NCBI RefSeq assembly: GCF_013184495.1
Contig: NZ_JAAOIY010000001.1
Coordinates: 558,001 to 622,000 of the forward strand
Reading direction: 5' to 3'
DNA: 64,000 nucleotides
Source of the DNA: Sporosarcina jiandibaonis
GTDB lineage: Bacteria > Bacillota > Bacilli > Bacillales_A > Planococcaceae
Shown: positions 25,537 to 35,539 of the stretch, piece after piece
How the letters are laid out: every line of letters begins with the position of its first letter
How positions within the stretch are numbered: position 1 is the first letter of the stretch
Translations under genes and position numbers: made by a program
Notes under the pieces: generated by a model
The model's input: the letters and a program-made list of their open reading frames with translations, nothing else
What the model was told of the DNA's origin: nothing
Database searches by the model: none

Positions 25537-27015
25537 CTATACAATAAAGGTAATCATTCCTTTTTCACCGTTATTCACCATTTGTTCAATCGTTTCTCGA
25601 AGCCGTTTTCTGGCATTTGCAGGAACAGTTGCTGTTTTAAAACGAATGCTCTCTTTCATAACTTCATGAAGAGGCGTGCCAAAAAGTTGTGTTTCCCAAA
25701 GCGCTTCACGGTCGTGCAAGTAGGCATCTTTTAAATCTTTGAGCAGGTGGTGACTATGGAATTCAGATCCGATCAACGGAGAAAACTCGGCTTCCATATC
25801 CACTCGAATCATATGAATTGAAGGTGCTTTTGCTTTCATCCGCACGCCGAAGAAATCATTTTGTTTAATGAGTTCTGGAGGCGAGGGATTAAAATCTTCA
25901 ATGACAGGCAATGCGACTCCGTACCCATCTCTTTTAGCGGTTTCAATTGCTTCTGCATACATATTATATGATTTCTTCGCTTTTGACGCATCGCGAATGA
26001 AAAGCAACCACTCTTTTTTCGTCCCGATTTCTTGACCCATAAAATCCTCGCAGATTTCCCGAAACGCCTTTTCATCCATTTCAATTTTAATTGCCGCTTT
26101 TCCGTGTCCGGCATCGACTTCAACAACTTCGGCATTCTTGACATATTGTTCATCTATTAACTTTGCAGCTAGTTCCTGCACTTTTCGTATCTTTGAAGCC
26201 TCAAGAAAGCCTTCGCTTATCACTTTATCAATCGATGCGTTCAGCGGGTGTTCATTACCAAGAACGTCCATCCAATCTGGTTTTTGCAACTCGATTTCCG
26301 AGATCGGAAACTCGTATAACGCCTCTTTTAAGATCAACTGAATTTCGCTTGCGTTTAATTGATCTGCACTAATTGCAATGACCGGCACGCCATATCTTTC
26401 AGTTAGTTCTTGTCTTAGCGCGATAGTTTTTTCGTGTGCCGGCATTTTGGAGTTCAATACAATGACAAACGGCTTGCCAATATCTCTTAACTTGCCGACA
26501 ATTTCCACTTCAGCTACTTCCGCAGCGGCTCGGGGAATATTATTAACTGTTCCGTCTGTCGTGACGAGAATTCCTATTGTCGAATGGTCCCTGATCACCT
26601 TATCCGTTCCAATCCGGGCAGCTTCTTCAAACGGCACTGGTTCGTTATGCCACGGCGTATGAACATATTTGGGTCCATCCTCGTCTTCATAGCCTTTTAC
26701 ACCGTCAATGACGTAGCCAACACAATCCGCGAGTCGAATATGAAATTGCAGTTCCCCATCGCCTACAGAGACCGAAGTTCCTTGAGCTGGTACAAATTTC
26801 GGTTCTGCTGTCATTATAACTGGTCCTGGCGAGCTTTGCGGAAGTTCGTCTTGTGCTCGTATTTTGTCCGCCTGATCAGTCATATTAGGAATTACTACCT
26901 CTTCCATGACTCTTTTAACGAACGTTGACTTCCCTACACGAACAGGACCGACGACACCGATGTAAATATCACCATCAGTTCGTCTAGCCAAATTTTCATA
27001 TAAACTTTCTTTCAT
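25537..27015 (-). CDS. spoIVA: stage IV sporulation protein A, spore coat morphogenetic ATPase
   Basis: Polymerises on the forespore surface using ATP hydrolysis to build the basement layer of the spore coat. Walker A is GPVRVGKST near residue 25; SVHV-equivalent VSVGDGELQFHIRLADCVGY and TTDGTVNNIPRAAAEVAEVE form the rest of the NTPase core; the C-terminal hydrophobic tail ends GMITFIV. Start at 27015: AAAGGAGG lies 7 bases before it and the length becomes exactly 492 aa, as in B. subtilis. Normally sigma-E dependent; I could not identify a convincing sigma-E promoter upstream. Confidence 0.97.
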   Translation of the reverse strand: MKESLYENLARRTDGDIYIGVVGPVRVGKSTFVKRVMEEVVIPNMTDQADKIRAQDELPQSSPGPVIMTAEPKFVPAQGTSVSVGDGELQFHIRLADCVGYVIDGVKGYEDEDGPKYVHTPWHNEPVPFEEAARIGTDKVIRDHSTIGILVTTDGTVNNIPRAAAEVAEVEIVGKLRDIGKPFVIVLNSKMPAHEKTIALRQELTERYGVPVIAISADQLNASEIQLILKEALYEFPISEIELQKPDWMDVLGNEHPLNASIDKVISEGFLEASKIRKVQELAAKLIDEQYVKNAEVVEVDAGHGKAAIKIEMDEKAFREICEDFMGQEIGTKKEWLLFIRDASKAKKSYNMYAEAIETAKRDGYGVALPVIEDFNPSPPELIKQNDFFGVRMKAKAPSIHMIRVDMEAEFSPLIGSEFHSHHLLKDLKDAYLHDREALWETQLFGTPLHEVMKESIRFKTATVPANARKRLRETIEQMVNNGEKGMITFIV

Positions 27016-27051
27016 CCATCGTCCTCCTTTTCTGCGCATATTAGTTTATGT

Positions 27052-27090
27052 ATTAGAAAAACGTTTCATGCCGATAGCACGAAACGTTTT
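27052..27090 (-). terminator. hairpin after yphF, terminator-like
   Basis: On minus, AAAACGTTTC-13 bases-GAAACGTTTT followed by TCTAATAC. A perfect 10-bp stem with the T run mostly within the arm. It lies about 100 bases downstream of yphF and about 40 bases before spoIVA. Confidence 0.6.
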
Positions 27091-27149
27091 ATATTTGCTT
27101 AAGAAATTATAAATTTATTGACTGTGGATATCTTCTAACATAGAGTTTT

Positions 27150-27183
27150 CACATCTAGCTCCAGGCGCCAGCCTTCCGCTTTT
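27150..27183. repeat. fragment of a dispersed Bacillales-type intergenic repeat
   Basis: The segment containing ACATCTAGCTCCAGGCGCCA resembles the core of a short repeat (CTAGCTCCAGCGCCTAG-like) that I recall as common between genes in Bacillales genomes. Only one side is present here, next to the yphF stop codon. The family link is from memory, not computed. Confidence 0.45.
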
Positions 27184-27188
27184 GTTCA

Positions 27189-27911
27189 TTACCAATCCAT
27201 AATGACTGGTTCGTTATTTTCATTCACTGTATACGGAAGAGAATATGCTGGTAAAACTGGTGATATATCTTCTAACAATTTCCGAATATCATCGCCAGGC
27301 TTAACATCCACTTGTTTTTCATTGAGTATTCTTTGAAGATCGATGGAATAGTCTACGTAAAAATTACCGTCTCCACCTGCAACTAACGGAAGAAAATTAT
27401 CCGAATAAGGGCTCTTGACCGTAATCTGATTTTCAAAACCCATGGCTTCATAATCGATTTCATATATATTATTTCCGATTGCTTCAGCTTTGTGCGGTAT
27501 ATAACCATTGTTGATATTCTTCCGTAAATTCAATTCTCTAATTCTCTCTGCCACACGAAGATCTACGAGTTTTACAGTCGGATTTTCCTCTACATCCATA
27601 AGCACGTATTGGAAAATTCCTCCCTTTTCATAAGCGGAAGAAGGTATTTTCTCGGTATAGGCCGGTACGAGTTTTGAAAATTCAATAGGATATTTTATGT
27701 AGATATCCGTATCTAATTCTGTTGTTTTAATAGGCAACATGCCGCCCTGGCTATCTCGGTAAGCATCAACCGCTTTTTGAACACTTTCTACGTGCTCGGA
27801 ATACGGTATATTTCCACTTTCGCCCTCATCTTTCGGGTACATGCATCCCGTTAATAAAAGCACCAAAGATAAAAGTAGTACAATGGTCCGTTTTCGATGT
27901 AATAATTTCAT
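27189..27911 (-). CDS. yphF: lipoprotein YphF
   Basis: Predicted membrane lipoprotein: a positively charged start (MKLLHRKRT), a hydrophobic stretch and the lipobox LLTGC with Cys22. The mature part (about 218 aa) has no motif I recognise; it is mixed alpha/beta with several conserved Tyr-rich strands (GNNIYEIDYEAMGF, GGDGNFYVDYSIDL). Length 240 aa and position between yphE and spoIVA match B. subtilis YphF, whose function is not known to me. Its start overlaps the yphE stop by 1 base. Confidence 0.75.
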   Translation of the reverse strand: MKLLHRKRTIVLLLSLVLLLTGCMYPKDEGESGNIPYSEHVESVQKAVDAYRDSQGGMLPIKTTELDTDIYIKYPIEFSKLVPAYTEKIPSSAYEKGGIFQYVLMDVEENPTVKLVDLRVAERIRELNLRKNINNGYIPHKAEAIGNNIYEIDYEAMGFENQITVKSPYSDNFLPLVAGGDGNFYVDYSIDLQRILNEKQVDVKPGDDIRKLLEDISPVLPAYSLPYTVNENNEPVIMDW

Positions 27912-28114
27912 TATGCTCCTCCTGTAGGGCCATTAAAGACAAGATAAATCATTGCTATAAAAGAAATAATCAGAAGGGTATATGCAGTCAATGCAAAAAC
28001 AAATTTAATAATTCGATTCTTTAATTTGTATCTACTAGTATAAATGAGACCCATAGATATGGCCATAAAACCCATGGCATAAAAAGATAGCCACATTTTA
28101 TCCAATGCGGACAT
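27911..28114 (-). CDS. yphE: small membrane protein YphE (DUF2768)
   Basis: A 67-residue protein with two membrane segments: LSFYAMGFMAISMGLIYT and FVFALTAYTLLIISFIAMIYLVF, separated by a basic loop (SRYKLKNRIIK). This is the DUF2768/YphE pattern; function unknown. The start at 28114 is chosen because GAGGTGG precedes it by 7 bases; the upstream extension to 28174 has no ribosome site. Located between gpsA and yphF, overlapping yphF by 1 base, so the two are coupled. Confidence 0.75.
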   Translation of the reverse strand: MSALDKMWLSFYAMGFMAISMGLIYTSRYKLKNRIIKFVFALTAYTLLIISFIAMIYLVFNGPTGGA

Positions 28115-28169
28115 AGAAAATCCACCTCTCACAAAATTTATCAATCGCGCCTCCGCGTATTCGCGTTTA

Positions 28170-28198
28170 ATCAACAGAGGTTTTAGCCCTCTGCTGAT
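28170..28198 (-). terminator. hairpin after gpsA
   Basis: ATCAACAGAGG-ttttagc-CCTCTGCTGAT forms an 11-bp stem (one G.U). The downstream T run on minus is poor, so termination strength is uncertain. Confidence 0.5.
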
Positions 28199-28207
28199 TG
28201 ATGTTTT

Positions 28208-29230
28208 TTAACGTTGGCCGAAAAGATCTTCGACTTCCTGTTTTTTCATCCGATTCATTAATTGATCTACCGCTTCTTTAGGAGGCACATCCTCGAATAG
28301 CACCGAGTACAAAGCCTCTGTAAGCGGCATAGACACGTCGTACTTCGAAGCGAGCTGATGTGCCGCCTTTGTCGTTCTAACGCCTTCAATAATCATTCCC
28401 ATGCCCGAAATAACATCTTCAAGCTTCTTTCCCTGGCCAAGCATATTGCCTGCTTTCCAATTTCGGGAATGGACGCTCGTACACGTGACGATCAAATCGC
28501 CTAAACCGGTCAAGCCAGAGAACGTCAGAGGATGCGCACCCATCTTTACGCCAAGTCTCGATATTTCTGCGAGTCCGCGGGTAATAAGCGCAGCCTTGGC
28601 ATTATCTCCATAACCAAGACCATCAGTAATTCCCGCGGCTAACGCGATAACGTTTTTAAGCGCCGCACCGAGTTCAACGCCGACAATATCATCATTCGTA
28701 TAAACACGGAAATAAGCGTTCATGAAAATGTCTTGAATTTCTTCGGCTGCGTTTATGTCCGTAGATGCGGCTGTAACAGTTGTCGGATGGCGATGCACAA
28801 CCTCTTCAGCATGACTTGGTCCAGAAAGGACGACAATCCCTTTTCGGTTTTCAACAGCAACTTCTTCACCGATAAGTTCTGAAATTCGCTTCAAAGAATG
28901 CGGTTCAATCCCTTTTGAAACGTGCACAAATAATTTAGGTTCAGTGATGATCGAATTTATCTCGGCGCAAACAGGTCTGATTGCGTTTGTTGGCACAGCA
29001 ACAATTAGTATCTCTCCATGTGCTACCGCTTCTTCGAGATTTGACGTCGCGTGCAAACTTTTCGGTAGTGTGACTTTCGGCAAATAGGCACTGTTATGAT
29101 TTTTATCGTTTATTTCAGTCGATTGCTCTTCCCGTCTTGCCCATAACAAGCAGTCATGACCGTTTTCCGCTAAGACAAACGCAATTGCTGTCCCCCAGCT
29201 TCCTGCACCGATAACAGATACTTTTCTCAT
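28208..29230 (-). CDS. gpsA: NAD(P)-dependent glycerol-3-phosphate dehydrogenase GpsA
   Basis: Reduces dihydroxyacetone phosphate to sn-glycerol-3-phosphate for phospholipid synthesis. GAGSWGTAIAFVLAENGHD (residues 8-26) is the Rossmann motif; VELGAALKNVIALAAGITDGLGYGDNAKAALITRGL is the catalytic signature with the conserved Lys. Length 340 aa. It lies about 30 bases after der, forming der-gpsA as in B. subtilis; plsC at 31931, four genes upstream, acts on the same lipid pathway. Confidence 0.96.
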   Translation of the reverse strand: MRKVSVIGAGSWGTAIAFVLAENGHDCLLWARREEQSTEINDKNHNSAYLPKVTLPKSLHATSNLEEAVAHGEILIVAVPTNAIRPVCAEINSIITEPKLFVHVSKGIEPHSLKRISELIGEEVAVENRKGIVVLSGPSHAEEVVHRHPTTVTAASTDINAAEEIQDIFMNAYFRVYTNDDIVGVELGAALKNVIALAAGITDGLGYGDNAKAALITRGLAEISRLGVKMGAHPLTFSGLTGLGDLIVTCTSVHSRNWKAGNMLGQGKKLEDVISGMGMIIEGVRTTKAAHQLASKYDVSMPLTEALYSVLFEDVPPKEAVDQLMNRMKKQEVEDLFGQR

Positions 29231-29260
29231 AAAATCAATCCTTTTTTGTTTAATCGAATA

Positions 29261-30577
29261 TTATGTTCTCGCACGAGTAATTAACCGAATTGGCGTACCT
29301 TCAAAACCGAACGATTCACGAAGGCGATTCTGCAAGAATCGTTCATAAGAAAAATGCATCAATTCAGGATTATTAACAAATACCACAAATGTCGGCGGCT
29401 TAACAGCAACTTGTGTGACGTAATATATACGAAGTCGTTTCCCTTTATCTGTAGGAGCCGGATTTCGTGCGATCGCATCTTCAATTACTTCATTTAAAAC
29501 GCTTGACTGTATGCGTTGTGCATGATTTTCACTTATTAATCGAATACTGTCGAATAATGACATGACACGTTGTTTCGTCTTCGCCGAAACAAATGCGATC
29601 GGCGCATAATCAAGGAACATGAAATTATCTCGTATTTCATCAGTAAATTTGTTCATTGTTTTATCGTCTTTTTTAACTGCATCCCATTTGTTTACAACAA
29701 ACATTACGCCTTTACCTGCTTCTTCAGCATAGCCCGCAATACGCTTGTCCTGCTCTCGTATACCCTCTTCCCCGTTTAAAACGATTAAGACTACATCGGA
29801 CCGGTCAATCGCCTTTAACGCGCGCAGAGCACTGTATTTCTCCGTTGTTTCATATACTTTTCCTTTTTTCCGCATACCCGCCGTGTCAATTATTTTATAC
29901 TTCTGGCCCTCGTATACATAAGGTGTATCAATCGCATCTCTAGTCGTTCCCGCTACATCGCTGACGATAACCCTTTCTTCGCCAAGTAGCGTATTCACTA
30001 ATGATGATTTTCCGACGTTCGGCCTTCCGATCAATGAAAATCGAATAACATCCTCTTCAATTTCTTCTTGATCATCATCCGGAAAATTCGCTGCTACCTG
30101 ATCCAGTAAATCCCCGAGTCCCAATCCGTGCGAACCCGAAATCGGATATGGATCACCAAATCCTAATGAATAGAAATCATAAATCATTTCGCGCATTTCA
30201 GGATTATCAATTTTATTCACCGCCAAAACAATTGGCTTTTTAGTTTTATATAGTATTTTGGCAACATGCTCGTCCGCGTCGGTTACCCCTTCTCGTCCGT
30301 TTGTCAGAAAAATAATGACATCGGCTTCTTCAATCGCAATTTCTGCTTGCAGCCTGATTTGTTCGAGAAATGGCTCATCGCCAATTTGGATTCCCCCTGT
30401 GTCAATTAGGTGAAATTCATGGGACAACCAATCAGCCGAACTATAAATACGGTCACGTGTTACACCAGCAATATCTTCGACGATTGATATACGTTCACCG
30501 ACAATACGATTAAAAATTGTCGATTTTCCAACGTTAGGTCTACCGACGATTGCTACGGTTGGTTTCGTCATAATCAT
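29261..30577 (-). CDS. der: ribosome-assembly GTPase Der (EngA)
   Basis: Essential double GTPase for 50S subunit maturation. Two G domains are visible: [11 protein letters not shown] (residues 12-22) with NKID, and [11 protein letters not shown] (near 184) with NKWD; each has a DTAG/DTGG switch II. The C-terminal KH-like domain (about 355-438) ends [20 protein letters not shown]. The ATG at 30577 is kept because GGAAGG lies 7 bases upstream. Length 438 aa. Confidence 0.97.
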   Translation of the reverse strand: MIMTKPTVAIVGRPNVGKSTIFNRIVGERISIVEDIAGVTRDRIYSSADWLSHEFHLIDTGGIQIGDEPFLEQIRLQAEIAIEEADVIIFLTNGREGVTDADEHVAKILYKTKKPIVLAVNKIDNPEMREMIYDFYSLGFGDPYPISGSHGLGLGDLLDQVAANFPDDDQEEIEEDVIRFSLIGRPNVGKSSLVNTLLGEERVIVSDVAGTTRDAIDTPYVYEGQKYKIIDTAGMRKKGKVYETTEKYSALRALKAIDRSDVVLIVLNGEEGIREQDKRIAGYAEEAGKGVMFVVNKWDAVKKDDKTMNKFTDEIRDNFMFLDYAPIAFVSAKTKQRVMSLFDSIRLISENHAQRIQSSVLNEVIEDAIARNPAPTDKGKRLRIYYVTQVAVKPPTFVVFVNNPELMHFSYERFLQNRLRESFGFEGTPIRLITRART

Positions 30578-30614
30578 AAAACATCCTTCCAGATTATCTT
30601 CTGCATATTATACA

Positions 30615-30649
30615 CAAAAAAAGATGATGATGCCCGTAAGAGCATCACC
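30615..30649 (-). terminator. terminator after the S1-domain protein gene
   Basis: On minus, GGTGATGC-tcttacgg-GCATCATC followed by ATCTTTTTTT. The 8-bp stem and T run lie about 55 bases beyond the stop codon of the S1-domain gene. Confidence 0.85.
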
Positions 30650-30706
30650 ACCCGTACAAAAGGTGTTCGAAAATCTTTAGCGAATTTCCAAACAATCCTT
30701 GATGAG

Positions 30707-31849
30707 TTATTCTGAGAATTTCTTCAGTTGGTCGCCAATTACGTCACTAATGGAGAATCCTTGTGATTCTTCGCTCATTTCATAATCGCCATATGAAGTA
30801 AAATCTTCTTTTTCAATCAAATCTTTTATGCTGAGTGATAGACGTTCTTCATTAGGATTCACATCAAGCACTTTCACTTCAATTTTCTGACCTTCTTTTA
30901 ATACTTCATCAGGCGTTCCGATATGGTCATGCGAAATGCGTGAAATATGGACAAGACCCTCAACCCCTGGAAACAACTCTACAAAGGCACCATAAGATAC
31001 CAGGCGTTTGACAGTACCTTCAAGTACTGAACCTTTTGGAGCTTTTTCCTCGATTCCTTCCCAAGGTCCCGGCAACGTTTCCTTAATCGATAAAGAAATA
31101 CGCTCGGAGTCACGATCTATTGATAAAACTTTCACCTTTACCGTTTCGCCTTCTTTTAAAACATCGGAAACTTTTTCGACGTGTTCATGAGATAGTTGTG
31201 AAATGTGAACAAGCCCATCAACGCCGCCTAAGTCTACAAAGGCTCCAAATGACGCTATGCGCTGAACGACTCCGTCCAGTACTTGACCTTCTTCAAGGCT
31301 ATCGAGCACTTCGCCTTTCTTGGCTGCTTTTTCTTCTTGGATAACCGCTCGGTGAGATAGAATCAAACGATTTTTTTCTTTATCCATCTCGACAATCTTA
31401 AACTTCATCTGACGGCCTTTATACTCTTCGAAGGATTCAACGAAATAGTCTTCTACCAGTGAAGCAGGGATGAAACCGCGCACGCCCAGGTCTACGACGA
31501 GCCCGCCCTTCACCACATCTTTCACTTCAGTTTCAATGGTTTCTTTGTTGTTGTACTTTTCTTCGAGGGAATCCCAAGCATCTGCCGCATCAACTTTCCT
31601 TTTCGACAGTACATAATTGCCTTCTTCAACTTTCATGATCATCAATTCAAGTTCATCGCCTACTGATACAACATCTGAGGCCTTTTCAATATGAAGACTT
31701 GAAATTTCACTGATAGGGATAACACCGTCGAATGGCGCTCCCGCAATTTCTACCGTTACAGACTTTTCCTCGATTTTGGTAATTGTTCCCGTAACACGAT
31801 CGCCTTCGTTATATTCTTTTTGAGTTTCCAAATTCATTTCTTCAGACAT
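30707..31849 (-). CDS. ypfD: S1 RNA-binding domain protein (YpfD, S1 homologue)
   Basis: Four S1 (OB-fold) domains in tandem: starting near residues 15 ([20 protein letters not shown]), 100 ([20 protein letters not shown]), 185 ([20 protein letters not shown]) and 270 ([20 protein letters not shown]). Gram-positive bacteria carry this shortened relative of ribosomal protein S1; it binds RNA but its ribosomal role is uncertain. Start at 31849 is set by GAGGAGG about 6 bases upstream and gives 380 aa; the upstream extension is AT-rich and unlike the family. Confidence 0.9.
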   Translation of the reverse strand: MSEEMNLETQKEYNEGDRVTGTITKIEEKSVTVEIAGAPFDGVIPISEISSLHIEKASDVVSVGDELELMIMKVEEGNYVLSKRKVDAADAWDSLEEKYNNKETIETEVKDVVKGGLVVDLGVRGFIPASLVEDYFVESFEEYKGRQMKFKIVEMDKEKNRLILSHRAVIQEEKAAKKGEVLDSLEEGQVLDGVVQRIASFGAFVDLGGVDGLVHISQLSHEHVEKVSDVLKEGETVKVKVLSIDRDSERISLSIKETLPGPWEGIEEKAPKGSVLEGTVKRLVSYGAFVELFPGVEGLVHISRISHDHIGTPDEVLKEGQKIEVKVLDVNPNEERLSLSIKDLIEKEDFTSYGDYEMSEESQGFSISDVIGDQLKKFSE

Positions 31850-31930
31850 ATGTAGTCCTCCTCTATAAAAACTCTTATTTCTATAATATGCGAACTTGTA
31901 CATAAAAACAAAAAATTGCACTTGTCACTT

Positions 31931-32512
31931 TCATTTATTCGCTTCTATCAACTTGCCAATTTCATCCATAATAACCGCAGTCACATCTTCTGCCGATGTT
32001 CGGGCAGCTCGGTATTCCGTCATGTCTATCGGTTTACCGTAAACAACTTTTAGTCTTTTGAATGGTTTATATGGACCGATGATCGCGCAAGGTACCACAT
32101 AAGCTTCTCCTTTTAAGGCGAAGAAACCGGCACCAGCAAGTCCCTTTTGAAGTTTTCCATCTCTACTTCTTGTACCTTCTGGAAATAGCCCCACGACATT
32201 GCCCGACTTTAAAATCGATAGAGCATTTCGAAGAGCCTGTCTGTCGCTCATCCCGCGCTTAACCGGAAATGCGTTAACTCTCGGGAGAACGCTTTTCAAG
32301 ATCGGAGCATCGAAAAGTTCCTGTTTAGCCATAAAGTGAACAGGACGTGGACATGTCATGCCAACGACAGGCGGATCTAAGTTATCAATATGGTTAGTAC
32401 AAAGTAAAACGCCGCCTTTTTCGGGGAAGTTTTCTTTGCCAATTACTTTTACTCGATATAAAGGGTAAAGAACTGAACTTACTAGGGCTTTGCCCAAAGG
32501 ATATAAATTCAT
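31931..32512 (-). CDS. plsC: 1-acyl-sn-glycerol-3-phosphate acyltransferase PlsC
   Basis: Adds the second acyl chain to lysophosphatidic acid at the inner membrane face. The acyltransferase HX4D motif is NHIDNLDPP (residues about 40-48), FPVKRG and [10 protein letters not shown] are motifs II and III, and VVPCAIIGP is motif IV. Length 193 aa. Its start overlaps the cmk stop by 4 bases, so cmk-plsC are coupled. Confidence 0.93.
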   Translation of the reverse strand: MNLYPLGKALVSSVLYPLYRVKVIGKENFPEKGGVLLCTNHIDNLDPPVVGMTCPRPVHFMAKQELFDAPILKSVLPRVNAFPVKRGMSDRQALRNALSILKSGNVVGLFPEGTRSRDGKLQKGLAGAGFFALKGEAYVVPCAIIGPYKPFKRLKVVYGKPIDMTEYRAARTSAEDVTAVIMDEIGKLIEANK

Positions 32513-33186
32513 GAATTGTTCAACCTCTCTTTTGCAAGTTGACTAATCATTTCAGCTACTTCAACAATCGACATCGAGGTTGTGTCAATTAAAATCGCAT
32601 TTTCAGCTTGTCTAAGTGGAGACGTCACACGCTCAGTATCTAAACGGTCACGTTCGCTAATTTCCATTTTTAGCTGTTCTAATGATGATTCGATCCCGCG
32701 TTTACTATTTTCTGTATGACGGCGCTCGGCGCGTTCTTCCACTGAGGCTGTCATAAAGATTTTCAACTCAGCATCCGGTAATACGTCGGTCCCTATATCA
32801 CGACCGTCCATCACTACACCAGACTTGCTACCTAAGATCCGTTGTTTCTCAACCATCAATTTACGTACGCCGCTATGTGCAGCCACTGCGGAAACAGAAT
32901 TTGTCACTTCTAATGTTCTAATTTCTTCGGAAACGTCTGCGCCATCTAACAATACAGTCTGGCCTTCATCTCCTGGAATAAGTTCGATAGTTGTTTCTCG
33001 TAGTAGTTCCTCAAGTTTTTTTCCGTCATTAATATGTATGCCCTGTCCGAGAGCTTTATGCGTAAGAGCTCGGTACATTGCGCCTGTATCTATATATGTA
33101 TAGCCTAACTTTTCAGCTACAATTTTTGCAATTGTACTTTTACCAGCCGCGGCAGGTCCATCAATTGCAATCTGTATTCCGGCCAT
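32509..33186 (-). CDS. cmk: cytidylate kinase
   Basis: Phosphorylates CMP and dCMP with ATP. The P-loop [14 protein letters not shown] lies at residues 7-20, [12 protein letters not shown] is the NMP-binding start, and [21 protein letters not shown] is the family signature. Length 225 aa. First gene of the cmk-plsC pair. The ypfA/ypfB genes that separate cmk from ypeB in B. subtilis are absent; only a terminator lies in the 116-base gap. Confidence 0.96.
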   Translation of the reverse strand: MAGIQIAIDGPAAAGKSTIAKIVAEKLGYTYIDTGAMYRALTHKALGQGIHINDGKKLEELLRETTIELIPGDEGQTVLLDGADVSEEIRTLEVTNSVSAVAAHSGVRKLMVEKQRILGSKSGVVMDGRDIGTDVLPDAELKIFMTASVEERAERRHTENSKRGIESSLEQLKMEISERDRLDTERVTSPLRQAENAILIDTTSMSIVEVAEMISQLAKERLNNS

Positions 33187-33227
33187 CTAATTACCTCCTT
33201 AGGTCAATCCGACAATATTGTATCATA

Positions 33228-33265
33228 AATAAAAGAGAAAAGTCTCTATCAAGATGACTTTTCTC
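33228..33265 (-). terminator. terminator after ypeB
   Basis: On minus, GAGAAAAGTC-11 bases-GACTTTTCTC followed by TTTTATTT. A 10-bp perfect stem about 40 bases past the ypeB stop. Confidence 0.88.
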
Positions 33266-33302
33266 CCGTTTATAGACTTATTATTCTTGAAAACAATACT
33301 AC

Positions 33303-34610
33303 TTACTGTTGTTTTTCGGTTTCAATAATTTCACCAGTTTCTGTATCAACAACAACTTTATATGTTTCAGTTATTCCTTCGTTTTCCATCTTTACTGTTA
33401 AATAATGCGATAGTCTTTGTTCAAGACGATCATTTTCAACGTATGCAAGCTCCTCATTTATGACTTCCACATTCGAGTGGAAAAACTCTTTCCAATTTAT
33501 CCTTTTAATTGGTTGTTTTTTTGTTTCTTCTTTTTGAATGTATTCCATGGCATTCATACCAAGAATATTACCGGTATCTTTTGCAATTTTCAAATGGATA
33601 ACGTCAGAAAAAACTTTCGCATTATACTCCGGTTCGACGCGTACATACACGAAATGCCAAGCTGTATTATTCTCTCTGGCTTCCTCATATACTGTATCTC
33701 CAAATCCTGAATTGGATAAGAAATCTTCTGCCCTTTTTTGTATAACAGAGAAATCGAGACTAGATTCGGTGAATGGTCTTTCTGCCAAGAATGAAAGCAC
33801 ATGCCCGCCTTTTTCTGTTATATCTATATATCCAATCGACTGATCTTTTGCGAAACGGATATGGTAAAAGGGATACGGAGAGCCCGGCTTACTTGTTTCT
33901 ACTACAATTGAACCGGTGGAAACTTCGGGAAATAATATTTTAAAGCGTTCAATTGCTTCATCGCTAGAAATGTTTTTATCCGTTAATTTTTCTAAATCCT
34001 TCTTCTTCTGGGAATCTGCTTCACTTGCAGTCAACGGAAAATCGCTTTCCGTATTTTTTTTCACTGTTTCTGTCATTCCTGCCCAGTCATGAGCAGAATC
34101 AACCGATTCTAACTGATTTTTCCATCCTTTAATGGTCATACTACCGTCAATCAATCCTGATGTCGCAACTTCCCACTCATCAGCCATATTTCGCAAGTTT
34201 TTAGATGCTTCTGTCATTATTTTATGATACTCTTCAGTATTACCAGTTCGCTCGGATTCTTTTGCAAAATTACCTAACCTTCCTAGATAGTTCATCCATG
34301 AGTTGGAAAAACCGCGATCGAGAGGTAAAGAACCGACTGAATTTTTAATTTCAGACGACAAGCGCCAAATATCTTCACGCGCTCTAGCAGAACCTTCTTC
34401 TTCTTTAAAAAGCAAAGTCTTTTTTACTGCGGTATCGAGCTCCTCCAGCTTTTTTGTCGCCTCTGTCATCTTGTCCGTATATTGACCACTTAGTAAATAA
34501 CTTAACTGCTTATTTTCAGTTGTTTTTCCATAAGTAAAAATCGAAAGAGCCGCAATCGAGTAAACCAGTACGAATATTATTTTTTTCATAAAAGCGGGGC
34601 CGGAATTCAT
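33303..34610 (-). CDS. ypeB: germination protein YpeB
   Basis: Forespore membrane protein needed to place and stabilise the cortex lytic enzyme SleB. A single N-terminal membrane segment (KKIIFVLVYSIAALSIFTY, about residues 9-27) is followed by a helical region (30-200) and by PepSY-like repeats in the C-terminal half (for example YHIRFAKDQSIGYIDITEKGGHVLSF and the final KVVVDTETGEII). Length 435 aa. ATG 34610 has GGAG 8 bases upstream; an ATG 7 codons later is an alternative. It follows sleB after 48 bases, the standard pair. Confidence 0.92.
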   Translation of the reverse strand: MNSGPAFMKKIIFVLVYSIAALSIFTYGKTTENKQLSYLLSGQYTDKMTEATKKLEELDTAVKKTLLFKEEEGSARAREDIWRLSSEIKNSVGSLPLDRGFSNSWMNYLGRLGNFAKESERTGNTEEYHKIMTEASKNLRNMADEWEVATSGLIDGSMTIKGWKNQLESVDSAHDWAGMTETVKKNTESDFPLTASEADSQKKKDLEKLTDKNISSDEAIERFKILFPEVSTGSIVVETSKPGSPYPFYHIRFAKDQSIGYIDITEKGGHVLSFLAERPFTESSLDFSVIQKRAEDFLSNSGFGDTVYEEARENNTAWHFVYVRVEPEYNAKVFSDVIHLKIAKDTGNILGMNAMEYIQKEETKKQPIKRINWKEFFHSNVEVINEELAYVENDRLEQRLSHYLTVKMENEGITETYKVVVDTETGEIIETEKQQ

Positions 34611-34658
34611 ATTTATGACTCCGGCAACCTTTTAATCCTCCTTTCATTAAGTAAATGA

Positions 34659-35444
34659 TCAAATACAAAAAACGTGTAAACCAATTTTTTTAATTTGCGG
34701 ACGTGACCAAATCCACTTGCTTGTAGCTGTTATCGGATTGAAATAATAAATTGCATTTTCAGAAGGGTCCCAGCCGTTTAACGCATCGAGAACTGCTTCT
34801 TTTGCTCTTTCATTTGGTGTTAACCAGATTTGACCATCATCTACGGCAGTAAATGCGCCAGGCTGAAAAATCACTCCGCCAACCGTGTCAGGAAAGTCTG
34901 GGTGCTCAACTCGATTCAAGATGACTGCGGCAACCGCAACCTGTCCTTCATACGGTTCCCCTCTCGCTTCACCATAGACGGCATTAGCCATCAATTTCAG
35001 GTCCTGATCTGAATATTTCGCGGGTAATTGAACTTCTTTTTTCTTACCGGTTCCCTTTGATACTTGATTTTCAAGAGGGGTGCCGCCGTAATGGGTAAAT
35101 TTATTTCCTTTGTTTATATTATTTTTTACAAATTGCTCATTGTAATCCGAGACATCTACAAGTTTCTTTTTCGTTGTGTTACCTGCTATCCCGTCTACCG
35201 GAAGACCATATTTCTCTTGAAAATTTCGTAAAGCCCAATATGTTCCGTAGCCAAACTGTCCATCAATTGTCCCATTATAGAAGCCAATGTATTGGAGTCT
35301 TGCCTGGAGCTCGATAACATCATCGCCAAATGCGCCTCGTTGTATCTGTTGAGAACTAAAAGCCCCTGTTGGAAGCGGGGACATTACATAAGCACAACCG
35401 AGGAGAAGCATGGCGATCAGGGTATGACTGATTATCTTTTTCAT
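34659..35444 (-). CDS. sleB: spore cortex-lytic enzyme SleB
   Basis: Lytic transglycosylase that breaks down muramic-lactam cortex during germination. A signal peptide (residues 1-28) precedes a peptidoglycan-binding domain (about 33-95; GDDVIELQARLQYIGFYNGTIDG) and a C-terminal hydrolase_2 catalytic domain (about 148-261) containing ANAVYGEARGEPYEGQVAVA with the catalytic Glu. Start at 35444: the AAGGAGGA site is 6 bases upstream, while the ATG two codons earlier abuts it. Length 261 aa. A candidate sigma-G promoter precedes it. Confidence 0.94.
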   Translation of the reverse strand: MKKIISHTLIAMLLLGCAYVMSPLPTGAFSSQQIQRGAFGDDVIELQARLQYIGFYNGTIDGQFGYGTYWALRNFQEKYGLPVDGIAGNTTKKKLVDVSDYNEQFVKNNINKGNKFTHYGGTPLENQVSKGTGKKKEVQLPAKYSDQDLKLMANAVYGEARGEPYEGQVAVAAVILNRVEHPDFPDTVGGVIFQPGAFTAVDDGQIWLTPNERAKEAVLDALNGWDPSENAIYYFNPITATSKWIWSRPQIKKIGLHVFCI

Positions 35445-35464
35445 ATCCATTCCTCCTTTTTAAT

Positions 35465-35494
35465 AAGCATGTCCAATTTTCATGATTTTATTAA
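35465..35494 (-). promoter_or_regulatory. candidate sigma-G promoter of sleB
   Basis: On minus, TTAATA (35494-35489), 17 bases, CATGCTT (35471-35465), near the forespore consensus TGAATA/CATNNTA. It lies just after the prsW terminator and 20 bases before the sleB start, which is the only space for a sleB promoter. Confidence 0.35.
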
Positions 35495-35497
35495 AAT

Positions 35498-35528
35498 AAA
35501 AAAAGATCCGGCAACGCCGGATCTTTTG
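35498..35528. terminator. terminator after prsW
   Basis: AAAGATCCGGC-aac-GCCGGATCTTT type stem with A and T runs on both sides; a compact, strong hairpin 12 bases beyond the prsW stop. Confidence 0.92.
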
Positions 35529-35539
35529 TCTGTATCTTT

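Noticed and set aside
27016-27056. Sigma-E promoter of spoIVA
   Set aside because: AATACATA at a plausible distance resembles a sigma-E -10, but no acceptable -35 is found at 13-15 bases, so I do not call it.
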